A stretch of 64,000 nt of DNA. It comes from Microthyrium microscopicum. Taxonomy: Eukaryota > Ascomycota > Dothideomycetes > Microthyriales > Microthyriaceae. The position numbers were made by a program, and so were the translations under genes. The stretch lies in NCBI GenBank assembly GCA_010405405.1, contig MU004230.1, forward strand, positions 4,234,282 through 4,298,281, given 5' to 3'. Shown piece by piece: positions 54,775-64,000 of the stretch; position 1 is the stretch's first letter, and every line of letters starts with the position of its first letter. Under the pieces are notes generated by a model. That model ran no database searches. It saw only the letters and a list, made by a program, of their open reading frames with translations, and was not told the DNA's origin.

Positions 54775-55157
54775 CGTGCAGCAATTGGGCTGTTGAGTCG
54801 TGCTTTGGAGCCTCAATTGAGCAATCAAGAGCTGGTGAAGTTGGAGGTCATTGTCGTTCGGGGGAGTTGGTGGTTCGCTGAGCCGTGGCTTGGCGGACTT
54901 CGGCATGCCGACGGAGCGATGATTTCAGCCTCATACTTTTAAGCGCGCTCAAACTGGCTGGCCTCGAATCTTTCCCAGTTGGCAACACAAGGACCGAATT
55001 GCTGTTTGTCCCATATTCTTGACACGACTGTGACCGCTTCGTTTATTGAAGCCTGGTAGGCTAGGGTGTGTGCGACAACACGCTTGGGGCATACCCCTTC
55101 TCAACGATATGATCGACGCATCTCTCATCCGGCTGCTTCTTGCAACTAGTCCTGACG
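54775..55157. promoter_or_regulatory. Shared divergent promoter region
   Basis: 383 bp between the start codons of the NDUFB10-type gene (minus) and the DUF6601 gene (plus). No specific element recognised. Confidence 0.45.
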
Positions 55158-56430
55158 ATGAGCTTGAAAGAGACCCCTAGCGCTCAAGCCGAGACGAGTT
55201 CTGGGGAGAAACCATATGTAAGTCGACGCATATTGTGTGGCTCAAGTAAAGACCGCTAACTTGGAATAGAGAATACCAGAAGACACCTCCACTCCCGATT
55301 ACGAACTCAAATGTCCTTTCCAGAATGGGTTCGCTGCACCATCAGCTACTAACTCTGCAACAAGTCAAGAGAATGGCTCTGTAACTGGTATCGCTCCACA
55401 TACGACCGGTGACGGTGCGCAGGACAGCTCCCTTGACACATTCGCTGAGCTGCCATCGGCTCTCATTGATACCCTGCCTACTATTATTCATAAAAAAAGC
55501 AGAGACAGCAAACGAGGGCTGGTCTTTCACGAAGTCCTCAGGCTAGACAATGGACTTTGCTTCGCACAATTTCTTGAGCAAGAATTGGACCTGAAGAAGC
55601 TGAACCAGATTCATGATTCTCTCTGGATGTGCGGACGGCCGATGAACGCCCGACCCCTTCACCACCAAATCCTCATAGGCCGTACGATAGTGATAACGAA
55701 GAGAATCGACTTGCACCTGCTCTACTACTCGAACCTGATTATGCTGAAACCGCTTCCAGCATATCTGCTCCACAAGCAAATTTGGGACACATATCTTTGC
55801 CATGAGGGCGCCAAGGAGCTACATCAAAGCGCCTGTGGACTCCTTCTGTCGTACGTTTGGCTCGTCAGGTCTGAGCACGACTTCAACCTGGCACAGAAAG
55901 ATCATCAGAATCTACTCCCAGTTGGTCTTACATATCCACAGTGGAGACGAATTGCTCTCGAATTTCTTCACTATATCGACCCCGATACTTTACACCAAGT
56001 AAACAAGCGCTACAACTTTGGCGAGTTGCGTCTTAGTCGGATCAACAAAATCTACCGCATGAACCCGCGCTTCATTCGTAAGTACTTTGTGCGTGGCTAT
56101 CTTTATGGATACAATCGATATGCGCCATTCCTACAGCGCAATGTCTCTTGGATACTCGCTGTCTCGGTTTTATTCAGTCTAGCTTTATCTGGCATGCAGG
56201 TGGGCACCGCAGTGGACCCTTTGAAAGACAATCAAATCTTCAATAGGGCGAGCTATGGATTCGTGGTGTTTACCATGGCTCTTGTCGCTGCTATCTTGGT
56301 TTTTGTGGGGGTCACGTTCTCAATCATCTATTTTTTCAACATGCACACTGCGATCAAGCAAGCCAAATCAGAACAAAGGCGTCGACAGCAATTGACAGTG
56401 AAGAGGAATCTTCGCAACGGCGAGCCCTAA
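55158..56430 (+). CDS. DUF6601 fungal membrane protein
   Basis: Exons 55158-55217 and 55270-56430 give 406 aa. The first about 110 residues are hydrophilic. The conserved part begins near LNQIHDSLWMCGRPMNARPLH and continues with ITKRIDLHLLYYSNLIMLKPLP, the typical DUF6601 block, then GLLLSYVWLVRSEHDFNLAQ and RYNFGELRLSRINKIYRM. Two membrane helices follow, NVSWILAVSVLFSLALSGMQV and VVFTMALVAAILVFVGVTFSI, with a basic tail. The family is widespread in filamentous ascomycetes and uncharacterised. A MITE lies 22 bp after the stop codon and therefore probably in the 3' UTR. Confidence 0.85.
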
Positions 56431-56452
56431 TGGTCTACGACTTCAAGTGGTT

Positions 56453-56647
56453 GACAAAATAAATGGCGCCCTCCCAGCGAGTGCGATGGCTCCCATGCAA
56501 GACGATCTGGTATCGAGTGCTTTATTTACCATCGAGCGCGTTCAGACTTGGGCATTTTATTGAATGCGATGGGAAACATAGCACCTTTTAATCAACAGCG
56601 TTCGTGGGAGCCATCGACGCCGATGGGCGAACGCCACTTATTTTGTC
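56453..56647. mobile_element. MITE copy B (195 bp)
   Basis: Inverted terminal repeats GACAAAATAAATGGCG (56453-56468) and, from the other strand, GACAAAATAAGTGGCG (56647-56632), 15 of 16 identical. Sub-terminal inverted similarity extends further (GGCTCCCA / TGGGAGCC). It shares ends and internal blocks with copy A at 19633-19824. No coding capacity. No convincing target-site duplication. Confidence 0.85.
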
Positions 56648-56807
56648 CATCGGTTGGGCTTCATGCTCATGAAAGTCCTTCATAAGTTTCTTCCAAAGAC
56701 AAGAGTGTGGTGCCGTCATATAAGGCTTTTCACACCGTGCTGGAACTTGAATATCAGTTCTTGTATTATGACCTAATGTATATATTTAGTAATACATAAT
56801 TTTGGAT

Positions 56808-58934
56808 CTATATCGGTCCAGCTATTGCTGCAGGTGTTACAGCTGCCTCCGTCGCATCCACCGTTACCGTGTAATATTTAGTTTGTGGTGAACATCTCGA
56901 CTTGCAATCGCGACTCGCGGCTTGTGTGCAAAGGGCTCTCTTCAGCAACGTCAGTTCATTCTATCTCCGACAGAGTTTTATCAGCATCACTTACCAGATT
57001 CTCGGCCGCCGGACATTGCACTGCACCGCATTGGCACGCTGCGGGCTCTATGAAAACACTCATCGTCAACACCATCTGCTCTTTCGGTGGAGCTACAGAG
57101 ATAGCCGCCTTTGATACTGGTGCCAATGGCAAATTTGATGGTCTCGTAGGTGCCGGTGCTAGCTGCATACCAGATGTCGTCGGTGGCGAGGGTTTGGGGG
57201 CTGGCGCGAGATGAAGACCGGAGGCTGAAGGTTCTTTGGTTGGGCTTGGTGGCTGTGCTACGAGTATGGATGTGGTAGTCTTCTGCTCCTGTTGCACGGA
57301 TGGTCGTGGTGCGAGATTGAGTGAAAAGGGCCTTGTACTTGAGGAAGGTTTTGGTGCTGGAGCGAGATTAAGAGGTGCGTATGAGCTCGTTGCTTTGGGT
57401 AGTGCTGGTGCCAGTGATAGACCTGGTTTAGTCATTCCTGTAAATGACGGGCTCACTTTGGGACCAGCTGGTATTGTCAAATGTGAAGTTGATAGCTTGG
57501 GACCAGGGGATGCAACTATAACTGGGACGAATGGGTTGGAAGATGATGGGTTTGCTAGACTGATTGATGATGTTATCTGAGGAGGCATAGTGGCTAGACT
57601 AATGCTAACATAAGGCATTGTCCCTACATTGTGTAAGTTAAATTTCTCATCTTTAAAATTGGTGGGACTCACAGAGACGTGGGGACGAGCAGGTCAGGCA
57701 TGTCGCGGGCTTTGGTGCCGGGTCATCGTTTTCTGTTGTTGTTGTCTTGGTTGTGACTGGTATTGATGAAGTGAATGGAGGACTGTGATATTCTTTTTCG
57801 AGATATGGTACTGGACCGCAGCTTGGGACTTGAAGCCTGCCTGTTGGTGATAGTCAATCGCTTGTTCAAAAACGCGTTGATCAGATCTTACGTGGTCTTC
57901 CAACGTGTGCAGCGTTTATATAGCATCCTTCATTTGTTTTGAACCAGTCGACATGTTGAGGGTCCTGACGAGAGCTGGAAGGAGCATCATTTTGCCTGAA
58001 TTTGTAAGACAAGATGTGAAAGCGGCATCAGACGATCTTACCAATTGGACTCATCCGTGGCATCCGGAGAAACCACTACTTTATGACAGTATGTCAAACA
58101 TTGGTCTGCTAAAGTTGACGCGTAGCACGTCACTGATGCCATTGATCCCCAAAAAGAAGCTGAGGTATACTCGCGAACTGTCTGGCACTTCTCATGTGGG
58201 CATATCTTGCAACTCATTGCTTTTCGTAATGGTATATTCTGCTCGGATACTTGCGGTCTAACGAGAGCGCAAGGCTCTATATCATCGGTGTCTATGCCAT
58301 AGCATTAGCCTTCATTTATGCCACCAACTGAACATGAACATCTTACAATTGCGCCAGTAAGGTATTGTATCAAAGGCGCTGACGAAGCATCCGTACTCGC
58401 TTTTCAACCATAAGCTGTACGGTATTCATTAGCATGTGTATATCGAAGTCCGAAGGACACCAACTCTGTGCTGTTCACTTTCGATCCCTTTGACCAGCAT
58501 TTTGCTCTGAACTGATATGAAGATTGAAACCAGTCCTGGTTTGGACATCCTGCGAATGGACATGTTTTACATTCGGTATCTAAGAAGTTAGTTTGGAACA
58601 ATCCGAGACGTACGATACGAGCCAACACTGCCTGGTAGGCTTGGTGAAATGCTACTTGATGGCTTTAATCCCATAGAAATTTCAGCAACCCATGAGGCGC
58701 GTTCCCGTGGTATCGACGATTGAAACCCAGGAAACCCTTACTGATGTTCCGCCTCACTCGGGCCAAGATAGAATCGTATTTGCCAGTGGTGAGTGATGCG
58801 CCATGCTTCTCTGGCCTTGGTGCTGTATCGGAATCGACTGCAACATTGTTTGGCGATGGCGGTGGGGTTTCCGACGTGACGTGCCCATATGTGGCCACCA
58901 GCACAAGTAGTGAGGCCCAGTATGTATAGACCAT
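56808..58934 (-). CDS. Secreted protein with two Cys-rich modules and LAPAP repeats
   Basis: Rebuilt from eight exons: 58934-58742, 58579-58465, 58414-58347, 58291-58042, 57995-57892, 57840-57673, 57623-56995, 56939-56808, giving 552 aa. It starts with a signal peptide (MVYTYWASLLVLVATYGHVTS). Two related modules follow. Module 1 (about 67-125): CKTCPFAGC, then Y-x5-C, then DLWLKSEYGCFVSAFD. Module 2 (about 153-255): CKICPHEKC, then CYASTLADQC, then DWFKTNEGCYINAAH, PSCGPV. Both share C-x2-CP-x3-C, a middle Cys, and W-x-K-x3-GC-[FY]. Then come a Thr/Pro region, a linker with six LAPAPxPS-like repeats (LSLAPALP, LNLAPAPKPS, LNLAPRPS, LHLAPAPKPS, MQLAPAPT, LPLAPVSK), and a C-terminal Cys cluster (CQCGAVQC ... 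CTQAASRDCKSRCS). All eight junctions keep frame, though the last (acceptor GAAG) is weaker. Function unknown; likely extracellular. Confidence 0.7.
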
Positions 58935-59291
58935 GGCCGCAGAACTGCTTCCTATATTTTCATGTTGACACGCACACTTCGACCAGATCCTCAAGACAAG
59001 TTCGAGGAGAAGAAGTTGCACAAAAGCCTCGACGATTTATAAAATTTGGATACACTACTGCGCACCCTGGTAGCATCCGTGGACATATAATATAGCCTAC
59101 TTAGTTAAATTCAGAGTGTACATTGGCCAGGTGAGCCTAGGAGATTTACATCGGGGTCAGTGCCTTGGCTCTAGAAGCTATTACCCCATACCCGAATGCT
59201 TAAGTGCCTGAAGAGACGATACCGTGCAATAAAAGAACATTGCATTGTTCCAGGGGAAGCTGGCTCGCAATAAATGAACCGCAATGACCTC
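58935..59291. other. Intergenic region
   Basis: Upstream of the secreted-protein gene and downstream of the small minus-strand ORF. No gene seen. Confidence 0.4.
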
Positions 59292-59555
59292 TTAATCTTT
59301 CAGCGCTGTCTGAGATCCAGCACTATCGTCTAATAGGACAGAAAGCAGCTGCTTTGCCAGTCCAGAGCCCAGAACCAGGAGTCGTCCTGAAGAATCGCAT
59401 TGCGGGAGATGGCCTCTGATGAGCTGGTTGAAGTTGGATCTCATGACAGAGAGCACAGACCCCTTGGTGTTTTTGGTTGAAAGAGTGGCTGGAAATGGCA
59501 CTAGTCCTGTTTGGGATCGCGACCTCGACGACCCTTGTTCACTGTTCAGCGCCAT
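59292..59555 (-). CDS. Possible small protein, 87 aa
   Basis: ATG-started ORF with coding-like composition (SVMRSNFNQLIRGHLP, GRLLVLGSGLAKQLLSVLLD). It begins 145 bp from the start of the divergent Pop7 gene, a spacing typical of bidirectional promoters. No family recognised, and the overlapping plus-strand ORF at 59419-59625 looks less protein-like. Could be real or chance. Confidence 0.4.
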   Translation of the reverse strand: MALNSEQGSSRSRSQTGLVPFPATLSTKNTKGSVLSVMRSNFNQLIRGHLPQCDSSGRLLVLGSGLAKQLLSVLLDDSAGSQTALKD

Positions 59556-59700
59556 GAGACTTCATCCACTACACCCAAAAAATCATCAACGTTCAACGCG
59601 TGAGTGTCAAATGATAGAAAGGTGACATGAGTGGTAGCTGGGCTGAAGTAATCTGATACACGATCTATCCCATAGGCTCATACCTCAACTTTGAAAAGAG

Positions 59701-60337
59701 ATGGCTTCCAAAGATTCAAGGAGCTCAAAGAAGCGAAAGCACAACAAGCTGCCACCGCTGCCTTCAGGTCAGTACTGTTTACATTGTGATCAGAAGTCAT
59801 TTCTAACTTGAACAAGGTGCAAAAGTGCAAAAGCGACCGCTCTTTCGAGCTGCAATTCCGTCGCCATACGCTGGAGCATCAAATCCAAAAGTCGTATATA
59901 TTCGGCAATCTACGCCTTTCATGTCTGCTGTCAATCGAGTAAGAAAGCTCTTGAAACAAGTAGACAATCGTGCTATGCAAAGTGCTTCCAATAAGGGCCG
60001 ACAAGGACCAAGAAATCGACAACTTGCTACAGCTGGAGCAGGTCTCGACGCAGCCAAGAAAGAAATCGTTACTGTCATTGGAAGCGGCCGATGTATTGAA
60101 CAAGTTGTCAACCTCGCATCATGGTTTATTCAGCATCAATCCGCAGAAGGGGTCAATGTCAAGATGAAGACTCTAAGCTTGACCGCAATTGACGACATCG
60201 AATATGAAGAAATGAACGAGCAAAGTCCGGACCAAGATGTTGATGGCGATAGTCAGGAAGCGGACGACTCTACAGAACTTCCGTCCACACGGCTGAGGAA
60301 ATTGAGTGCTCTAGAAGTTCAGATCTCTCTTCGTTGA
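59701..60337 (+). CDS. POP7: RNase P/MRP subunit Pop7 (Rpp20)
   Basis: Exons 59701-59767 and 59817-60337 give 195 aa. Pop7 is an Alba-fold protein that binds the P3 arm of RNase P and RNase MRP RNA with Pop6. After a basic N-terminus (SKKRKHNKLPPLPSG), the Alba core begins at NPKVVYIRQSTPFMSAVNRVRKLL, the hallmark of the family. IVTVIGSGRCIEQVVNLASWF forms the second helix region, and VKMKTLSLTAIDDIEYE the following strand. A lineage-specific Lys/Arg/Gln-rich insertion (NKGRQGPRNRQLATAGAGLD) lies between, and the acidic tail ends ALEVQISLR. Works in the nucleus in tRNA 5' maturation and pre-rRNA cleavage. Confidence 0.88.
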
Positions 60338-60549
60338 ATGAAAAGGCACTCCCATTGCGTTTCTTTTCTTTATGTAGTCCCTTTGTCAGTGGTTCTGCAA
60401 GGCCTTTGAATTCCAATTCTAACAAAGCGAGGTACAGGCCACGACGAAAGTATGTCTTCGACACTTCCATTAGACTCTCAACGACATTCCCTACGCATTT
60501 TTTAAACTGCCCTGTAAACACAACTGAGGAAGATTATAGGCGAATTTCT

Positions 60550-61983
60550 ATGGCAAACCGAAGACTTCCACTAGGATTTCCTAGGAACTATGGGGGTCAG
60601 GACTACTACCCTCATGACCTTGACTGGGAAGCAAATGGAGAACTGCTCACTACACCAGAACGAAAACTTGAAATGGAAAACGCAGCGAAGTATGCAAAAG
60701 GTGGTTATGCCTTAGAGTTTTTCCCACGCTCTTGGCACAGAGAACGTTACTTGACGGAGTACCATAATGCACCCTCCTCTAACGAAATCGGTCTTGAGAA
60801 CGAGATCCACCCACTCTTCGACAACGATACATTCTGGCTTGACTTGGACCGCGATTTGTACAAAAAGGCTTTTGAGCACGGGTTCCAGCTTGCAAGTGCC
60901 TGGATGGAGACGCCCCTCGTGGTCGATTTGTATGCAAAGGTCATGTTTGGCAAGTACCTATGGAACAACTCCACCGAGGATCCAATTCATTGGGTGGAGG
61001 ATTTTGACTCTAATACTGACATGACTTGGATGCGTGACTTGCTCACGCGACGATTGCGCAGCACAGAATTTCACAAACTAGTCGTCCTTTCCAAGGTGAG
61101 GCACGGCCGGTCGCAGCAAATTAGATGCCACTGTCCAGAAAACATCAACGAACCAGGAAAACTGGGTATCTGCTACATTGCATGGGGAATAACCACAAGC
61201 AGAGAGAGGCGCAGTCCGCGTTGGAAAGAGATAGTCGAGGGCCATGGACTTCCTAAAAACACAATGCCTCCAATTGCCTTATTCCTCAATCAGGATTTCG
61301 ATGACTTTGCTCACGGCAGAGTGCAAGGAGATCCAGCATTTGATCTACGGATGAATTTTCTCTTTGCAGTCACTCTAATCCATGAAGTTACGCATGTTAT
61401 TGAGTATTATCGTGCAAACTTTGATCACCTAGAGTTTCAAGATGAGGTGGACGCCAGAGCGGCCAGAGGAATTTCCTCCAGGTACGAGAGGGTGGTCAGA
61501 TTCCAAAAAGACGACCCCCATTCACTCGAGTTCGGGTGGGAAGTCGAGCGAGCCTTGCTACGCTTTCGCTTCTTCTCAGATATGAGTATTAGAAAGCTCA
61601 TACCACGATTCGGAGTTCTTGCCCATGACGATTTGCTCAACGCACACCTTCCAAGAGGCCCAAGTCCTACCGCATCCCCTGTTCTTGTCCCAATGGATAT
61701 TTTGCGATGGTTCTTCACCAAGAGCTCTGTCGAGGCTGTTGGACAATGCGGCTCAGCAGCCATTCCAACCTTTCCAGAGTTAATAAAGTATGACCCAGCG
61801 ACGAATGGTTGGAAGAGATATGTTAATCCAGTAGCAATGGAACAGTTCAGGACGGGTAACTTCGACAACCTGCCTTACCCAAGAGCTGTACCAGAGGACT
61901 ATGTTGACGAGTTTGATGACGTTGATCTCGATTTATCTCAGCCCAGCAAAGATATCATTGATATGCCACGTGATGCCTTGTAG
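60550..61983 (+). CDS. Putative zincin-like protein with HEVTH motif
   Basis: 477 aa from ATG 60550. The frame is open upstream to 60334, overlapping the end of Pop7 by four bases, but has no ATG there, so a 5' exon or start further up is possible. The motif LIHEVTHVIEYY (H278, H282) fits the HExxH of zinc metallopeptidases, preceded by a hydrophobic helix (MNFLFAVTLIHE). Acidic candidates for the third ligand lie downstream (FQDEVDARA, GWEVERALL). A Cys/His segment (RCHCPENINEPGKLGIC) sits upstream. No signal peptide or membrane helix. The protein resembles HExxH-bearing hypothetical proteins of filamentous fungi; catalytic activity is not proven. An AT-rich transposon relic begins 150 bp after its stop. 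Confidence 0.75.
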   Translation: MANRRLPLGFPRNYGGQDYYPHDLDWEANGELLTTPERKLEMENAAKYAKGGYALEFFPRSWHRERYLTEYHNAPSSNEIGLENEIHPLFDNDTFWLDLDRDLYKKAFEHGFQLASAWMETPLVVDLYAKVMFGKYLWNNSTEDPIHWVEDFDSNTDMTWMRDLLTRRLRSTEFHKLVVLSKVRHGRSQQIRCHCPENINEPGKLGICYIAWGITTSRERRSPRWKEIVEGHGLPKNTMPPIALFLNQDFDDFAHGRVQGDPAFDLRMNFLFAVTLIHEVTHVIEYYRANFDHLEFQDEVDARAARGISSRYERVVRFQKDDPHSLEFGWEVERALLRFRFFSDMSIRKLIPRFGVLAHDDLLNAHLPRGPSPTASPVLVPMDILRWFFTKSSVEAVGQCGSAAIPTFPELIKYDPATNGWKRYVNPVAMEQFRTGNFDNLPYPRAVPEDYVDEFDDVDLDLSQPSKDIIDMPRDAL

Positions 61984-62776
61984 CGATTTTCGTCTTGCGC
62001 TGCCCTCGCAGTGTGTAATCACCAGGACCGCCCCCTATTATATAAGATAGGCAGTTGCATGTTAGATGTAGAGATATAGAGATGTGGATATACTAATAGT
62101 TTTATATAGAGCTCTTATCGTTTGCTTAACTATAGTATTATTAGGGTTCTGCTTATCCCCTCCCTAAAAACCTAGAGGAATAATTCATTACTTAATTAGA
62201 AGGCGCCTAAAGCAAAGCATAGATAACTTTCAAAGCCTACTCTTTCTATTCTCTTTCTTCTTACTATAAAATATTCTATCTTAAGATTATTATTATATTA
62301 GAAAAATCTAAGAACATAGACTTAAAAGAAACTTTATAGCAATTCTAAATTATTACTTTTTACTCTCTTATCTTATATTATAGTTACGATATTAATAAGT
62401 AAAAAAAGTAATTTCTAGGAAGGATAGTTTAAAGAGGCTAATTTTTATACTTTATAGGGTGCTTTTTAAAAAGCTACTAAGCAAAAGCTTTATTTTCTAA
62501 CTAATAAACATTATAGAATTCTAGTTTATAATTTTAGGGGGGGATAAGCAGAACCCCAATAATACTATATCCATAGCACATTCCTTAAGGATTATAATAT
62601 GTGATCCTTATGTGATGAAATAGAAACAATACTCACGGCAATTATCGTGCAGAACACAGACAGTCAGGCAAGCCTGAATTAGATAGTATCTGAAATTGGG
62701 CAAGAATCAATCAGGAACCTACTACACATACAATCATCACTCGAATGCTCCTATGCAAACCGTTCAAGTGCTGAAC
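61984..62776. other. Repeat-bearing intergenic region
   Basis: Between the zincin-like gene and the MFS gene (convergent). It is occupied mainly by the AT-rich inverted-repeat element; the remainder has no recognised feature. Confidence 0.6.
62131..62568. mobile_element. AT-rich terminal-inverted-repeat element, RIP-like decay
   Basis: Left end TATAGTATTATTAGGGTTCT at 62131 and, on the other strand from 62568, TATAGTATTATTGGGGTTCT; the inverted repeat continues with GCTTATCCCC and a C-rich run to about 38 bp, with about one substitution and one length difference. The interior is extremely AT-rich and TA-rich with no ORF, unlike its neighbours, as expected after repeat-induced point mutation. 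The outer TATA at each end is compatible with a TA target-site duplication (Tc1/mariner-like). 438 bp in all. Confidence 0.82.
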
Positions 62777-64000
62777 CTACCTCTCCACTACCACCTGATC
62801 CCTATCAGCCCTTCTCATCCTCAAACCAACCACACCAATACACGCCGCGCTAACAACAAACATAACAGCACTCACAAAAAGCGGCAGTCCAACCAGGATA
62901 TCAACATGTGTATCCAGTCCCAAAGCAAGCATCTTCGGAAACAAGATACTAGCCGTCAATTTCCCAAAGATACTCGCTATGCTAAGCGTCGCCATTACTC
63001 TAGCCACCTTGGACTTGTCCACCAAACTCACGATATATGCTTGTGTAGCTGTTGGGAGTCCTTCGCCGAAAAGGTATATTACTACACCTGTGATGAAAAG
63101 CGTCGTTGTGTTGCTTAGACCAATTATCAAAGCGCCAACTGTAAGGAGTAGAGCACTACAGGCCATGATAACGAATTGACCAGCTTTAATGCCGAGCCAG
63201 GTAGCTAAGATGCGGTTGATGGCTGGTAGCATGATTGAAAAGTATATGAGCATGAGAAAACCTTGCATTGAAACGACGCTTGAGGCTTGTGGGAATGTCC
63301 AGTCAAGTTTTATGACGGGGTATTGGACGATGGCATACCAGTCGATTGCTTTGATTCCGGTGGCGGCGAAACATATTGATAGTGAGAGTAGGAGGATATT
63401 TATGACACCAACGCCGTTTACTGTGTCTTTGAAGCCTTGCATCAATCGTTCTAGGCGGGAAGACTTCTTCAAGTTTGGGATTTGGTCTGATCCGTTCTGT
63501 TCCTCGATTTGACTAGCAGTGCCGGATACAGGCCTCTTCTCACGGCTTTCATGAACAGTCTCTGGAAACAAGAATATCGATATCAGAGCGGTGAATATCG
63601 CGAGGTAGAGACTGACCATCAAGTTGACTTGTGGAGTTCCACTGTTGCCATCAAGATTCATTAGCCAAGCGCCGATTGGTGGACAAAACGTTTGAGCAAA
63701 GTACTGCATTGAAGTCGTAAGAAAGAATAACGAAGCTCGTTCCGTGGCTGAGGGCATGACATCCGTATAAGAGGCGAATAGCATTGCAAGTCCGATGTCG
63801 TAGTTCCCGCCAATTAGTCCAGGCAGTCCACTGAGATAGAGCGTCCATATCGGAACCTTTGGAAATGCCGTATCTATTCCAGTTTAGTAGATATCTCATA
63901 CCGACTTGAGAACACATACAGAGTACTACCCAGGTCGCGCAATTGATACAAACATTGACCTTGTGAAGCACAATCACAGTCTTGCGTCCATAACGATCAG
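62777..64000 (-). CDS. MFS transporter, 5' part outside window
   Basis: Exons seen: 64000-63920 (continues outside) and 63873-62777; 46-bp intron GTATGT..ATAG. The visible part begins with the motif A signature DRYGRKTVIVL between helices 2 and 3. It then has LYLSGLPGLIGGNYDIGLAM (helix 4 region), about eight further hydrophobic helices, and a central cytosolic loop (ESREKRPVSGTASQIEEQNG). The end is basic/acidic (RMRRADRDQVVVER). It moves small solutes across a membrane with ion coupling. GGNYDIGLAM and the pattern resemble fungal MFS members related to folate/SLC46-like carriers, but the substrate cannot be inferred. It lies next to the decayed transposon. Confidence 0.88.

Noticed and set aside
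56885-57580. Two plus-strand ORFs rich in Gly/Val
   Set aside because: They are antisense shadows of the LAPAPxPS repeat exon; the minus strand has coherent splicing, a signal peptide and Cys modules.
57905-58261. 118-codon plus-strand ORF
   Set aside because: Antisense to exons 4 and 5 of the secreted-protein gene; no domain.

Overview
The window is nuclear DNA of a filamentous ascomycete (Pezizomycotina). The evidence is many short introns (mostly 43-65 bp, GT..AG with CTAAY-like branch sites), fungus-restricted families (WSC sensor, DUF6601, fungal complex I subunits, Zn2Cys6 regulator, Atg33, bilirubin-oxidase-type multicopper oxidase), an alpha-tubulin with the fungal MRGE start, and an AT-rich transposon relic that looks mutated by RIP. 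I cannot place it to class with certainty; Dothideomycetes or Leotiomycetes would fit. I recognise about 27 protein genes and one broken gene. I see no tRNA, rRNA or CRISPR array.

Layout. 0-10 kb: 5' part of a class I/II aminotransferase (minus, cut by the window edge), a long divergent intergenic stretch, a Zn2Cys6/coiled-coil protein, a proline-rich protein with a C-terminal PAN/apple domain, and an Atg33-like mitophagy protein. 10-17 kb: a DUF1295 membrane protein, a single-pass membrane protein with a Cys-rich ectodomain, and a secreted multicopper oxidase (all minus). 17-25 kb: gene-poor, with a broken hypothetical gene, a MITE copy, and a peroxisomal 2,4-dienoyl-CoA reductase-like gene. 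25-46 kb: conserved housekeeping block (WSC sensor, ArfGAP, ALG8, TFIIE-alpha, reticulon, alpha-tubulin, an FG/acidic protein, threonine aldolase, eIF5). 46-56 kb: compact divergent pairs (SIM-tailed protein / complex I 17.8 kDa subunit; DUF1989 protein / DUF202 protein; DsbA-like protein; complex I NDUFB10-type subunit / DUF6601 protein). 56-64 kb: second MITE copy, a secreted two-module Cys-rich protein rebuilt here from eight exons, a small ORF, Pop7, a HEVTH putative zincin, an AT-rich TIR element, and the 3' part of an MFS transporter running off the right edge.

The genes do not form an obvious biosynthetic cluster. The conserved centre serves secretion and N-glycosylation (ALG8, ArfGAP, reticulon), transcription, translation and RNA processing (TFIIE-alpha, eIF5, Pop7) and mitochondria (two complex I subunits, Atg33). 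The fast-evolving parts are the secreted or cell-surface proteins and the two ends with repeats. The most interesting items are the two-module secreted protein, the tandem SUMO-interacting-motif tail, the Zn2Cys6 protein with a possible second zinc fold, the two terminal-inverted-repeat families, and several unusual introns (GC-AG, a 34-bp candidate, stop-free 3n introns, very small exons).
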